From RDYZ01 sp964518905 (GTDB lineage Bacteria > Cyanobacteriota > Cyanobacteriia > Cyanobacteriales > Geitlerinemataceae), in NCBI GenBank assembly GCA_964518905.1, contig CAZFJL010000022.1, positions 1 through 64,000 on the forward strand: 64,000 nt of DNA. The letters are read 5' to 3'. Position numbers and translations under genes: made by a program. A model generated the notes under the pieces. It did not search any database. It was given only the letters and a program-made list of their open reading frames with translations, and was not told where the DNA came from. Shown here in pieces: positions 53,972-63,025 of this stretch (its first letter is position 1; each line of letters begins with the position of its first letter).

Positions 53972-56875
53972 CTAAGAGATAAAATCAAATGTTGAAGCTG
54001 AAAAATCGTCAAATGTGAAACCACCAGCCAGAGTTATCTCTGCCATCGAAGTTGTTTTGTTCGAAACACTATTATAGTGTTGAAGACGTCCCGAACTGGT
54101 AATTAAAATAATAGTAGAATCCTGAAAATTCCCCGCATTATCACTAAGCAAAGTACTGTATTGACCATTAGAACCACCAAAAAAGATGATATCAATATTG
54201 TCTGATTTTGCAAATGTAGTGCTAGTTCCTGCTGTGAGGGTTTTCTTACCATTCGCAAGAAGATTGCTGACATTAAATGCTGAACCCTTAAAGGTCAGTA
54301 CATCTTCTGTGGGATTAAAGTTTGTGATGGTATCTTTCGCATCATTTAGAGCGTCATAAACGATCGTCGTCTTTCCGCCTGCACCGGCATCATAGCTATC
54401 AATCCCCGGCCCACTCTCGAACGTCGTACCGGCTGTTTTCACGTTTAGAGATAGAGTCGCCGTACCGCTTCCAGCAGTGCCCGAACTGAAATCACTGCCA
54501 TCCCACGCCTTGAAGGACAGACTCGGGCTACCTGCCGTACCCGCACCACGAAATCGGATTTTACCGCTGTTACCAATGGACAAAGGACTGCTAGCACTCA
54601 CCGTGCCGATCGCAGAAAAATTGACTCCATCAGAGCTATACTCCCAAGTCCCTCCAGATCCAGCGATATCGATTGCCGTTACCCCCAGACCGAGAGAAGC
54701 CGTTGCAGTGTCACGATCGGTCGCATTTGCCTTCGTGCTACCCACCAGATCGGCAACACTAAAATCTAAATTGGTTGTCGTTCCGATCGTAAAGTCTGAA
54801 CCCGTCAGTGACGCATTAGAAATCTCAGGTGGATCATTGGTTGGCGTCACATTAATGCTGCGCACCAAAGATGGCGTCGCGCCGTTAATCGCGATCGAGA
54901 TTCCGCGCATACTCGTATCCGGCGTATCAGAATTATTCGTAAATCGAACTGTTTTTAAAGCCGTAGCAAAATCACTAGCATTTGGTGAAGACCCAGGGTT
55001 TGCTGTAAGGGTTAAAGTATTTCCACTAAGCACGCCATTAACGCCATCAAAAGTCGCTGGAAGAGACGTGGCATTTCCAAACCCAAACGAATCAGCCCCA
55101 CTCTGAAATCCACTGGAAATCGAGACCTGAATGCTTGAAATGGCCGCAGATCCCCCCCCCGCTGTATCCGGATCAAGAAATGTGAGCGTTCCTCCAGAAT
55201 CGGCAAAAATAGATTGTGAAATGGGGTTCGTTGCCGAATCCAAAGCACTTTCGGTGACCGTCAGCGCCGACGTATCCGCATTCTTGATCTCAACTGCATC
55301 ATCATCCGCCGCCACCGCCAGCGAATACGATTTCGATACCGCTGCATTAAGGCCATCCTCGATCGCCACCGTCACCGTGCGATTTGTCTTGCTGACACTA
55401 TTCACCGTATTCGTGTACTGAATCAGCTTCAGCGCCGTTTCATAATCATCAACCGACGCCGCACCGGTTAACGTCAGGATGCGATTCGCGGCATCGTACG
55501 CCGAAGCCGTAATCCCAGCCGGTAAACCCGTCACGCTCAAGACATCCTCGCCCGTCGCCGGAGAGCCGCCCGATAGCGATACTGTCGCCGATGTCAGGTT
55601 ACCGCTGTCGTCAAACAGATCGATATCGTCAAATAGCTGAACCGTCGTGTTTGCACCATTCTCGGGCTCTTTCGCCTGCGTGGTGATTTCCGCCGCATCG
55701 ATCGTCGGTGCTGCAACATTGGTTTCCCCAACGGTTAGTGCCGCCTTGTCCTTGACGATCACGGCAGCCGTTCCCACATTGCTCAGATTCGCGCCATCAC
55801 TCACGCGGAACGTGAAACTCGCATAGTCTGCCCCCGTCGTGCTGGGATCAGGCACGAATATTAACGACGATAAACTCGTGCTCGCAATCTCCGCACCCAC
55901 AGTTACCGGCTGATTGGTTGCAGTGCTGTTTCCGGTAGTTGGATCGGTTGTCGTTGATGTGGTGAATAGATCCCCTTGCCCTGGTAGGGAAGTGATGCGT
56001 ACAGCCGAGAACGGATCGCCATCAATATCAAAAAAGGAAAAATCGCTAGAGGAAAATGCGTAAGCAGTATCTTCAAACGCGATGATGGTCGTGTTCGCCG
56101 TCAGTGGCGCGGATTTACCCACGCTATCGCGGGTTACGGTATTCACCGTTGACCCTCCAGTTCCATCATCGATCGTGCCCGTTTCGCTTGCCGGGATTTC
56201 ACTCACATCAACAGTACTCGACGTGTCAAGGATGGTCGTAAAGACATCGTTGCTCGTAAATTCACTGCGCGATACGTTCTCGACAACAGCGAGGATCTGA
56301 CCGCTGCTGAGATCTTGCAGAATTACGTTGACCCGAGAGCTACTATTGGCGATCGCTTGAAACGTGATATTCAAGCTTTTCGCTTCGATGCTATCCGCGA
56401 GGCCAATGCTGTCAATTCCAGGCACAAAATCGACGATCGTATCCGCTTCTTCTATAGTCGCGCCACCGCTCGTGCGGGTCAGCACAAACACATCCGCCCC
56501 CGACCCGCCGACCAAACTATCCGCCCCCAGATCGCCCCGAATCACGTCATTGCCATTACCACCGAGGATGACATCATTTCCCTGACCGCCGAAGATGACA
56601 TCATCGCCGCTGCCCCCCTCGATCGCATCGATCCCCTTATTCCCAAAAATCGTATCGTTGCCTTCGTCACCGTACAGCAAGTCATCATCCTTGCCGCCGA
56701 TCACAAAATCGTTATCCAATCCACCAAAAATCGTATCGATACCCGCATTACCGGCAAGGGTATCGCTGCCCGCATTCCCATCAATGCGATCGTTGCCGCC
56801 GAGGCCAAGGATAAGGTCTGCACCAAAACTACCCGGCAAAACTTCTGCGGCATCTGTGCCAATACGTTCACTCAT
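53972..56875 (-). CDS. RTX protein with N-terminal beta-roll and cadherin-like repeats
   Basis: 967 residues, AGGAG 10 bases before the ATG. RTX nonapeptides (GGNDRIDGN, GGSGDDVIF, GGNGNDVIRG) fill residues 10-140, ending in GADVFVLTRT; there is no signal peptide. Then come Ig/cadherin-like repeats: FEDTAYAFSSSDFSFFDIDG, FTFRVSDG, EISNASLTG. The last 130 residues contain DAGAGGKTTIVYDALND and a hydrophobic-aromatic end FDDFSASTFDFIS. Placing the RTX block at the N-terminus and the adhesion-like domains after it is the reverse of many adhesins. It is probably secreted by a type I system and acts at the cell surface. No exporter genes are adjacent. Confidence 0.85.
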   Translation of the reverse strand: MSERIGTDAAEVLPGSFGADLILGLGGNDRIDGNAGSDTLAGNAGIDTIFGGLDNDFVIGGKDDDLLYGDEGNDTIFGNKGIDAIEGGSGDDVIFGGQGNDVILGGNGNDVIRGDLGADSLVGGSGADVFVLTRTSGGATIEEADTIVDFVPGIDSIGLADSIEAKSLNITFQAIANSSSRVNVILQDLSSGQILAVVENVSRSEFTSNDVFTTILDTSSTVDVSEIPASETGTIDDGTGGSTVNTVTRDSVGKSAPLTANTTIIAFEDTAYAFSSSDFSFFDIDGDPFSAVRITSLPGQGDLFTTSTTTDPTTGNSTATNQPVTVGAEIASTSLSSLIFVPDPSTTGADYASFTFRVSDGANLSNVGTAAVIVKDKAALTVGETNVAAPTIDAAEITTQAKEPENGANTTVQLFDDIDLFDDSGNLTSATVSLSGGSPATGEDVLSVTGLPAGITASAYDAANRILTLTGAASVDDYETALKLIQYTNTVNSVSKTNRTVTVAIEDGLNAAVSKSYSLAVAADDDAVEIKNADTSALTVTESALDSATNPISQSIFADSGGTLTFLDPDTAGGGSAAISSIQVSISSGFQSGADSFGFGNATSLPATFDGVNGVLSGNTLTLTANPGSSPNASDFATALKTVRFTNNSDTPDTSMRGISIAINGATPSLVRSINVTPTNDPPEISNASLTGSDFTIGTTTNLDFSVADLVGSTKANATDRDTATASLGLGVTAIDIAGSGGTWEYSSDGVNFSAIGTVSASSPLSIGNSGKIRFRGAGTAGSPSLSFKAWDGSDFSSGTAGSGTATLSLNVKTAGTTFESGPGIDSYDAGAGGKTTIVYDALNDAKDTITNFNPTEDVLTFKGSAFNVSNLLANGKKTLTAGTSTTFAKSDNIDIIFFGGSNGQYSTLLSDNAGNFQDSTIILITSSGRLQHYNSVSNKTTSMAEITLAGGFTFDDFSASTFDFIS

Positions 56876-57273
56876 GATGGGAGAACTCCTGAAATTACGT
56901 GAAAGAGCGGGGGGGAAGGGGGAAAGCCGGTGTGGCGAAGGGGAAGTCTGAGGTCAGATTTACGCAGATCTACACCAGTTACACGACGCGAAAACATCGT
57001 GCTTCGTTCCACCGACGACGATCGCGCGGTTGCAGCTTCATCGATCGTGAAGCCCACTGACCATTCAACACCAGAGACAAAATTCGCATCACTAACGAAG
57101 ACTGAGCAAGCCAAATGCTGGGTGGCGAGTGTTTTCCTGACGCTGATTAGACGATAGACGAGCACCGCCCGTTGACTCGGGATTGTGTCCTTAACATCAA
57201 GTTTAAGGTTCGATAGATTCGATCTAGCAAAAGTAGAAGACCCAGACCTAGTCCTATTATCGGTGATTTTCCT

Positions 57274-57304
57274 AAAAAAAGACTCCGCAATTACGCGGCT
57301 TTTC
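57274..57304 (-). terminator. Rho-independent-like terminator of the 63-residue gene
   Basis: On the minus strand the sequence reads AAAAG-CCGC, loop GTAATT, GCGG, AGT, then seven T. It lies 74 bp after the stop of the small minus-strand gene at 57,378-57,569 and before the RTX gene on the same strand, and would separate the two transcripts. Confidence 0.6.
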
Positions 57305-57377
57305 TCGTGAAATCATCGTGTCTTGCCGACGATACAGCCTCGCAGCCTCGCACCAGGCTAACGTCCTTGCGGCTCCA

Positions 57378-57569
57378 TCAGAACCGTTTTCGGGAACAAT
57401 CAATCGTCCCGTTTGCGATCAGTGCTTCCAGTAGAGATAAAGCGGCGAGTTCAATTTCATCGATGTCATCCATCATTCTATGTTCGAGTTCGCTGGCAAT
57501 GCGAGCTTCTTGTTCAGGGGGAAGACAGCGGTTTTGGATGGCGGTTTGGACGAGATTGATGAGTGGCAT
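57378..57569 (-). CDS. Small conserved cyanobacterial protein
   Basis: 63 residues from the ATG at 57,569 (MPLINLVQTAIQNRCLPPE). The open frame runs to 57,809 but the extra 80 residues (Arg/Ser/His-rich) look non-coding. The pattern INLVQTAI-x-CLPPEQE followed by a LAALSLLEALIANG helix is shared by many cyanobacterial small proteins of the form IVQ(S/N)AI..GxLPPEAE..L...LxxLQxAxxxG. They have no known function to me. A terminator-like hairpin lies downstream. Confidence 0.6.
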   Translation of the reverse strand: MPLINLVQTAIQNRCLPPEQEARIASELEHRMMDDIDEIELAALSLLEALIANGTIDCSRKRF

Positions 57570-57920
57570 AGTAAATGAGTGGAGTGTCAATTTACGGGGG
57601 GATATTGCCGAGCGATCGGACTTAATCACAATCAGCGCAAACGTCGTTGCGTTTCCCATGAGAAGGGTTGTTGATGATGCTGATTGAATTGAGCGAATTG
57701 AGCGAGTTGAGCGAAAAAGTCGTCGATGATGAATGTGGTTCGAGCTGTGAACTTTACACAAATGACGTCGAAGGCTCTGGGAGATGGGCACAGCCGTAGT
57801 ACATGCCACTCCCCTACATTGTTTAACGATAGGCCAGGTTGTTTAATAGGGCGTTATCGAGAGCCGATCGCAAAACATACGATTTGACGATCGGCTCGAT
57901 CGAGCTGATCGAAAAACTGG
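57570..57920. other. Gene-free stretch upstream of the small gene
   Basis: About 350 bp. I find no gene, RNA or repeat with support. The first 100 bp on the minus strand should hold the promoter of the 63-residue gene. Confidence 0.4.
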
Positions 57921-58323
57921 GTTTAAAACCCCGTCCTTCGAGGACGGCTTTTGGTGGTTTGTCTATTGATATCTGAGCCTGCTACTCTTTTCAGTAACAG
58001 GAAAAGGTAAACAACCTGTCTAAAAACCTAGTTGCTTAACGGCAGAACACTGAACCTTGACAATTGAATCTATGCGGTTCTGCTGCACAGTTCTAGTTTC
58101 CCCCAGCAGTGGGTAAAAGATTCATGGGAGCTAGACAACCAGTTTTTGAAACAAATTGTTTCAGGTCAAAAAAAAAGAACTCGCAGTAATGCGAATAGGG
58201 TAGGGCATACCCGAATTTACGCTTGGGGAGAATCCCACCTCTGGTTGAAGCACTGCAAGGTACTTTGATTAAGTGGTTTCGTTGAACCAAGAATCCCCAC
58301 GCCTTTAGGCTGGGGGGTGTCAA
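57921..58323 (+). mobile_element. IS200/IS605-type relic: both ends kept, tnpB lost
   Basis: The left end has GTTTAAAACCC followed by the hairpin CCGTCC-TTCGA-GGACGG (57,931-57,947). The right end has the hairpin CCCCA-c-GCC-TTTA-GGC-TGGGG (58,295-58,315) followed by GTGTCAA. Both look like the subterminal hairpins of cyanobacterial TnpB-carrying IS200/IS605 elements. Overlapping the right hairpin, frame 58,282-58,308 reads LNQESPRL and a stop, the typical TnpB C-terminus, but an in-frame TAA lies just upstream and the rest of tnpB is gone. The right part corresponds to where the guide (omega) RNA scaffold of TnpB systems is encoded. At about 400 bp it is MITE-like and could have been moved by a transposase elsewhere. 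The end bases are not exactly placed. Confidence 0.65.
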
Positions 58324-58513
58324 ACAAGACGTGATAGACATTTACGAGTCGATATCCCGACACACGTAGCGATCAGTCTGTCTCGTTTACCGCGAGTTTT
58401 GTGGATGCTTGAGTAAGCCTCATGTAATTATGGTGTCAGGGAAACATCGGCGTCGCTCACTACGAACAAACCTCTACTTGCTTCCGCCGCACTGACGGGT
58501 TCTTACGTAATTT

Positions 58514-58626
58514 TGCCAAAACTGCCATAAATTTCGATGTTACGGTTGTGCGTAGGCGGACGCATGAGCCATCTTTTTTGTAGACTTTGCCAAGATTGCG
58601 ACACATTTAATGTCACGGTTGTACGC
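58514..58626 (+). repeat. Imperfect 73-bp direct duplication at the start of the GAF gene
   Basis: The segment from 58,514 (TTGCCAAAACTGCC...GTTACGGTTGTGCG) is repeated from 58,587 (TTGCCAAGATTGCG...GTCACGGTTGTACG) with an offset of 73 bp and about three quarters identity by eye. The second copy contains the start codon of the GAF protein (58,610), so the duplication supplies a second candidate start/leader region. The 58,324-58,513 interval otherwise holds no gene. Confidence 0.6.
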
Positions 58627-61600
58627 TCATCGATCGCCAGGATATTTTCAAGTGGGTGGCATTCTGTCCCCAACGGCGCCGAGCTATGTGGGTCGTGGGG
58701 CGGATCGCGAGCTAGAGTCGGCCATTCTCGCTGGTGAGTTTTGCTACATTTTTGATGCGCCGCAAACGGGAAAAACCAGCTTGCTATACCGCGTCGCCCA
58801 ACGCTTACAGGATGAGCATGGGTATCGGTGTGTGTTCCTCGATTTAACCCGTCTGCGGGGGCGCGAAATTGATCGTCAGCAGTGGTATACGGGGATCACG
58901 CGGTTACTGTCACGGGAGTTAAAACTCGAATTAGACTTTCGATCGTGGATCGAGGAGCGATCGTTTTTGCCGCCGGTTCAGCATCCGAGCGAGCTGCTAG
59001 AAGATGTGGCGCTGAGGCAAATTGAGGAGCCGATCGTCATTTTTCTTGACGATATTGAAGTCGTCCTAGATTTGACGTTTCGGGTGGATGATTTTTTTGC
59101 GCTGTTGCGTGGCTATCAGAGGCATCCTCAGCTTCGCTTTGTGGTGGCGGGCTGCACGACAGCATTCGAGCTCGTGCGAGATCTCCGCTGCACGCCGTTT
59201 GAGACCGGAAAATCCATTGATCTCGCGTTGTTTCAGATGAGGCGCAGCTCGCTTGAATCAGCAACACTCATAGATCTCGCTCCATTAATTCAGGGTCTCA
59301 GGAAAAGTGTGTATGACCCCTATGAGACCCTCACGGTTGTCCTCAACTGGACGGGTGGCCAGCCCTTCTTAACTCAGTGGCTGTGTCAACTGATCGTGGA
59401 GCGGGCGGAGGAAGATTCACGCTGGCCACCGCCGACAGTCCCCCAAATCTGGGTGGCGCATTTGGTGCAGTCGCAACTCGTGACCGAGTGGGAGGCGTGC
59501 GATCGGGCGTATCATCTCGGCGGGATTCGCGATCGGTTACTTCAGCATGACAACGCCCTCGAAATCCTAAAACTCTATGGCCAAGTTTTGCAAACGGGTC
59601 GGCTTGCGGTATCTGACGATTTACTCTCGTCGCCGAGCAGCCGATCGCCTGGGATCGCAGGTAGTCGCACGCCATCCACCTCGCCCCTGACAGCACTGTG
59701 CTTGATGGGGTTAACGTTCGAGCAGGATCATGAACTAACAATCTGCAACCGGATTTACAGCCGTGTATTTGATGTTCGTTGGCTACAGCGGGCGATCGCC
59801 AGCGTGCAGCCAGACTGTATCCAGGTGATGAATCGCCAAGAGCAGCAGCTTCTAGAACTCTTGCAGGTGATGGAAAATAAGCCATTTGATGAGGTGCTGC
59901 ATGAGATCCTCAGCCCGGTGGCACTGAAGCTGATGGAGACGCTCCATGTGGATCGGGTGACGTTATTTATCATCGATGCCCATCAGTCGGAAATTTGGTC
60001 GATCGTGGCGCGTGGTCGCGGTGTCAGCAAGCCGGAGGTCAAGATCACGAGCGATCGCGACGATATGGTCGTTCAACTGCGCGATCAGCTCAATACGCCG
60101 TTCTACTACAACAGTTTTGATGAGCCGATCGAATATGCTCATAACCTGCACGCGGGAGAAAATCCGCTCGCGATCGAGGGCGCACCGGGACGCTACTTCA
60201 ACTACAGCATTTTGGTCATGCCGCTGGTTGACGCAGCAAATCGTGTCGTGGGCGTTATCCGGTTAGCGAACCGGTTGCGCACATCCCACGATCCGAGCTT
60301 GCCCCTGCGCGATCGCATCGATCATGCGGGTTTTACTGCCAGTGATGAAATCGAGTGTTATGAATATACTCCCGCGCTGTGTCGTCTCTTTGATCGGGTC
60401 TACAGCAGCTATCGACTAACCCAACGGCTACGGGCGTCGGAGGCACTCGCGCAGGCGACGCGATCGCTCTCCCACAGTCGTCTCGACGCGGATGAAATTG
60501 TCATCCGCGTGATGGCAGCGGCCAAAACGCTGATGAATGCCGATCGGACGACGCTGTGGATTCTCGACGAAACGAAGCAGCGATTGTGGACAAAAATCCC
60601 CCGCGAAGATGGAACCACACTCGAATTGACGCTCAACGTGGGCGAAGGTTATGCCGGACAAGTGGCACAAACCGGACAAACGATTTCCATTCCCTTTGAT
60701 TTATACGATCGCAGCGGTTCAGCAACGGCTAAACAGACTGATCGGCAAACAGGATATCGCACCTGTAGTCTGCTGTGTATGCCCGTACGCAACCCGGATG
60801 GCGAGACGATCGCCGTCGCCCAACTGATCAACCGACGCAAAACCGGCAATTTCCCGGCCTACAATCCAGCACACTGGCCAGAAGCACCCGAGATTTTCCG
60901 TGCGAGCTTCGATGCTCAAAGTGAAAACTACATGCGCATTTTTAACGATCAGGTCGGTGTCGCCCTGCAAAATGCACAACAGTATGCTGAGGCGAAACAG
61001 CGAGCGGCGCTACATTCTGACAGCGTCGTCGGTGAAACTTTGGCGATGCTCGATCGCCTCATGGATAGCCAAGGATTTGACGAGGTTCTCGAAAGCACCC
61101 TGCGATCGATCGCTCTACGAATTGGGCGCACGCTGAATGCCGATCGCACGAGCATTTTCATGCTGGACGAAGAGCGCCGGGAATTTTGGTCGATTTTGGC
61201 GGAATCCGACGGACAGCTTGACCCCGGCGAATCGCCTCGTTCAGGGACAACATCAAGGCTGACACAACCCAGATCAACACCCTGCCTAGAGATTCGGACG
61301 CCGTTTAATCGCGGCATCGTGGGAGAATCCGCCGCGACTCGACAAGTTATCTCCGTTCCGTTTGATTTTTACGACGATCCGCGATCAATGATCGCCCGCC
61401 AGGAAGATCGCCGCAATAACTACCGCACAGCGACGGTACTCGCGATCCCACTACTGGATCGAACGGGTGACTTGATTGCGGTCGTTCAGTTCCTAAACAA
61501 GCTGCGATCGGATATGTCAGAATCAGCCTCGTTTATGGAACGGCTTGATCTGCAAGGCTTTACAGCACTCGATGTCGATCGGTTTGAGCGCGATTCTCCA

Positions 61601-62356
61601 ATGATGCGGGCGATCCTCGAAAGCTTTCGGACGTACCACAAAGACCACCCTGATAGCTATGCCGCCGCCGCCTTGCTGGATGCAACCCGCAGCGTCAGCC
61701 TCGCCCCCTTCTCCCAAACAAACGTAACAGCGGTTGCGGGCAATTCCAGTACCCTGGGAAGCTCAGATCAGCAATTCGACGCCCTGTTAGTGCGGATTAT
61801 GGGGGCAGCGAAAACCTTAATGAATGCCGATCGCAGCACGCTATGGCTGCTCGATGTCGAACGACAACAACTCTGGACGAAGGTGCAATTTTCCGACGGG
61901 ACGCGGCGCGAATTACGCATCCTGATCGGCGCGGGCTATGCCGGTCGTGTCGCTGAAACAGGACAACCTCTCGTCATTCCCTTTGACCTCTACGATGATC
62001 CTGGCTCCGAAACCGCACGCCGCACCGATCGCCAGACCGGTTACCGCACCTGTAGCCTCCTCTGTGCGCCCGTTTATAGCCCTGACGGCGAACTATTGGG
62101 CGTCACTCAGCTCGTCAACAAGCTCAAACCCAACAGCCCCAAGCAGCTCTTAACCTACGAGCTCCCCGTTCCCGATGGCTTTCAGACCAGCTTTGATGAC
62201 AGCGATCTGCGCCTAATCGACATCTTCAACAATCAAGCCGGAGCCGCCCTGCAAAACTCCGCGCTCATCGACGCTTTTAAACGACAGAAGCAATCCCTGC
62301 GTGATACGATAAGCCCAAATTTTCCCACGAATAGTGGTGAGTCACCGGAGATTTAA
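58610..62356 (+). CDS. AAA-like (STAND-type) ATPase with four GAF domains
   Basis: 1,248 residues. The first 360 residues are an AAA-like ATPase: GRGADRELESAILAGEF, Walker A APQTGKTSL, Walker B IVIFLDDIEVVL, then WTGGQPFLTQWLCQLI, as in cyanobacterial AAA-like/STAND regulators. Four GAF domains follow (about 403-603, 623-793, 807-1013, 1050-1226). GAF2 and GAF4 are close copies (AAKTLMNADR..LW, GYAG..AETGQ, IPFDLYD, RTCSLLC), and GAF1 and GAF3 resemble each other (FDEVL, ALxxxxTL..DR), so an A-B pair was duplicated. No kinase, cyclase or DNA-binding domain follows: the protein ends 22 residues after GAF4. The Cys in RTCSLLC has no His after it, so it is not a bilin-binding GAF. Target unknown. 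Confidence 0.88.
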   Translation: MSRLYAHRSPGYFQVGGILSPTAPSYVGRGADRELESAILAGEFCYIFDAPQTGKTSLLYRVAQRLQDEHGYRCVFLDLTRLRGREIDRQQWYTGITRLLSRELKLELDFRSWIEERSFLPPVQHPSELLEDVALRQIEEPIVIFLDDIEVVLDLTFRVDDFFALLRGYQRHPQLRFVVAGCTTAFELVRDLRCTPFETGKSIDLALFQMRRSSLESATLIDLAPLIQGLRKSVYDPYETLTVVLNWTGGQPFLTQWLCQLIVERAEEDSRWPPPTVPQIWVAHLVQSQLVTEWEACDRAYHLGGIRDRLLQHDNALEILKLYGQVLQTGRLAVSDDLLSSPSSRSPGIAGSRTPSTSPLTALCLMGLTFEQDHELTICNRIYSRVFDVRWLQRAIASVQPDCIQVMNRQEQQLLELLQVMENKPFDEVLHEILSPVALKLMETLHVDRVTLFIIDAHQSEIWSIVARGRGVSKPEVKITSDRDDMVVQLRDQLNTPFYYNSFDEPIEYAHNLHAGENPLAIEGAPGRYFNYSILVMPLVDAANRVVGVIRLANRLRTSHDPSLPLRDRIDHAGFTASDEIECYEYTPALCRLFDRVYSSYRLTQRLRASEALAQATRSLSHSRLDADEIVIRVMAAAKTLMNADRTTLWILDETKQRLWTKIPREDGTTLELTLNVGEGYAGQVAQTGQTISIPFDLYDRSGSATAKQTDRQTGYRTCSLLCMPVRNPDGETIAVAQLINRRKTGNFPAYNPAHWPEAPEIFRASFDAQSENYMRIFNDQVGVALQNAQQYAEAKQRAALHSDSVVGETLAMLDRLMDSQGFDEVLESTLRSIALRIGRTLNADRTSIFMLDEERREFWSILAESDGQLDPGESPRSGTTSRLTQPRSTPCLEIRTPFNRGIVGESAATRQVISVPFDFYDDPRSMIARQEDRRNNYRTATVLAIPLLDRTGDLIAVVQFLNKLRSDMSESASFMERLDLQGFTALDVDRFERDSPMMRAILESFRTYHKDHPDSYAAAALLDATRSVSLAPFSQTNVTAVAGNSSTLGSSDQQFDALLVRIMGAAKTLMNADRSTLWLLDVERQQLWTKVQFSDGTRRELRILIGAGYAGRVAETGQPLVIPFDLYDDPGSETARRTDRQTGYRTCSLLCAPVYSPDGELLGVTQLVNKLKPNSPKQLLTYELPVPDGFQTSFDDSDLRLIDIFNNQAGAALQNSALIDAFKRQKQSLRDTISPNFPTNSGESPEI

Positions 62357-62474
62357 AGCTTGTCAGCTAAGGGTTTCACGAGTTACCCCTATATTGCTCT
62401 TCACCGAACAACCTCCGACAGCGACCCTCAACTTTCTTTCGTATCTATCTCGTGTATCTATTTCGGGGTGCAAC

Positions 62475-62951
62475 ATGAATCCGATCGACGAACCGTTACC
62501 GTGGCGCGTCAACGCGAAAGCATCGTATGTGCCACTCGAATACGAGGGACAGACGATCGGCTACTGCGATCCAGAATACGCGGACGAACTCGCAACCACA
62601 ATGAACGAACAGGCCACGCTGAATAAAGCGCTACGGATGGCCTGCCGCGACTTGCTCAAGCGGATGCACAAAGATACGAGCCGCGCTCAGGAACTCGCCG
62701 ATCGCTACATCAAACAGGCCAAGCGTCCCACCTCGGGGCCGCGTGCTTTGGCCTTTATGCTCGCAGAACGTCAGCGCGAGTTGGGTCTAAGTCCGCAAGA
62801 ATTTTTCAAGTTCTGCGATACCTTCAAAATTTCTGAACAGGAAATTGCCGAAATGGCGGAGGGAAAAACGGTTGCATCACGCAATATCGCGCCGATTTCT
62901 CGGGTATTAGGGATTACACCTACCGAAGTCGAAGCCGTTTTGAGTCAATAG
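62475..62951 (+). CDS. Conserved hypothetical protein
   Basis: 158 residues from the ATG at 62,475 (MNPIDEPLPWRVNA), with GGGGTG 7 bases upstream; the longer frame from 62,334 overlaps the end of the GAF gene and its extra residues are not protein-like. I do not recognise a named family. It has a short beta-type head (YVPLEYEGQTIGYCDPEYA) and a helical body (ALAFMLAERQRELGLSPQEF, then FKFCDTFKISEQEIAEMAEG) with a pattern like a small helix-turn-helix-type fold (ISRVLGITPTEVEAVL). It lies between the GAF gene and the response-regulator gene on the same strand, so the three may be co-expressed. Confidence 0.65.
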   Translation: MNPIDEPLPWRVNAKASYVPLEYEGQTIGYCDPEYADELATTMNEQATLNKALRMACRDLLKRMHKDTSRAQELADRYIKQAKRPTSGPRALAFMLAERQRELGLSPQEFFKFCDTFKISEQEIAEMAEGKTVASRNIAPISRVLGITPTEVEAVLSQ

Positions 62952-63025
62952 ACTTCGGTTAAATGCGATCAATTTGCCCCCCCTGTCATGGCCTCCGTCC
63001 ACCCTTCCTCTAACACCATATCCCT

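Noticed and set aside
56872..57165. 97-codon minus-strand frame overlapping the start of the second RTX gene by ATGA
   Set aside because: The composition is unlike a protein, no relatives are recognised, and AGGAG belongs to the RTX start. It is treated as chance.
57307..57687. 126-codon plus-strand frame opposite the small conserved protein
   Set aside because: Ser/Arg-rich shadow; the minus strand carries the recognisable small-protein pattern.
58610..62356. GAF domains as cyanobacteriochrome bilin binders
   Set aside because: The Cys residues in RTCSLLC are not followed by the His of the CH motif and there is no second Cys motif, so they look like ordinary GAF domains.
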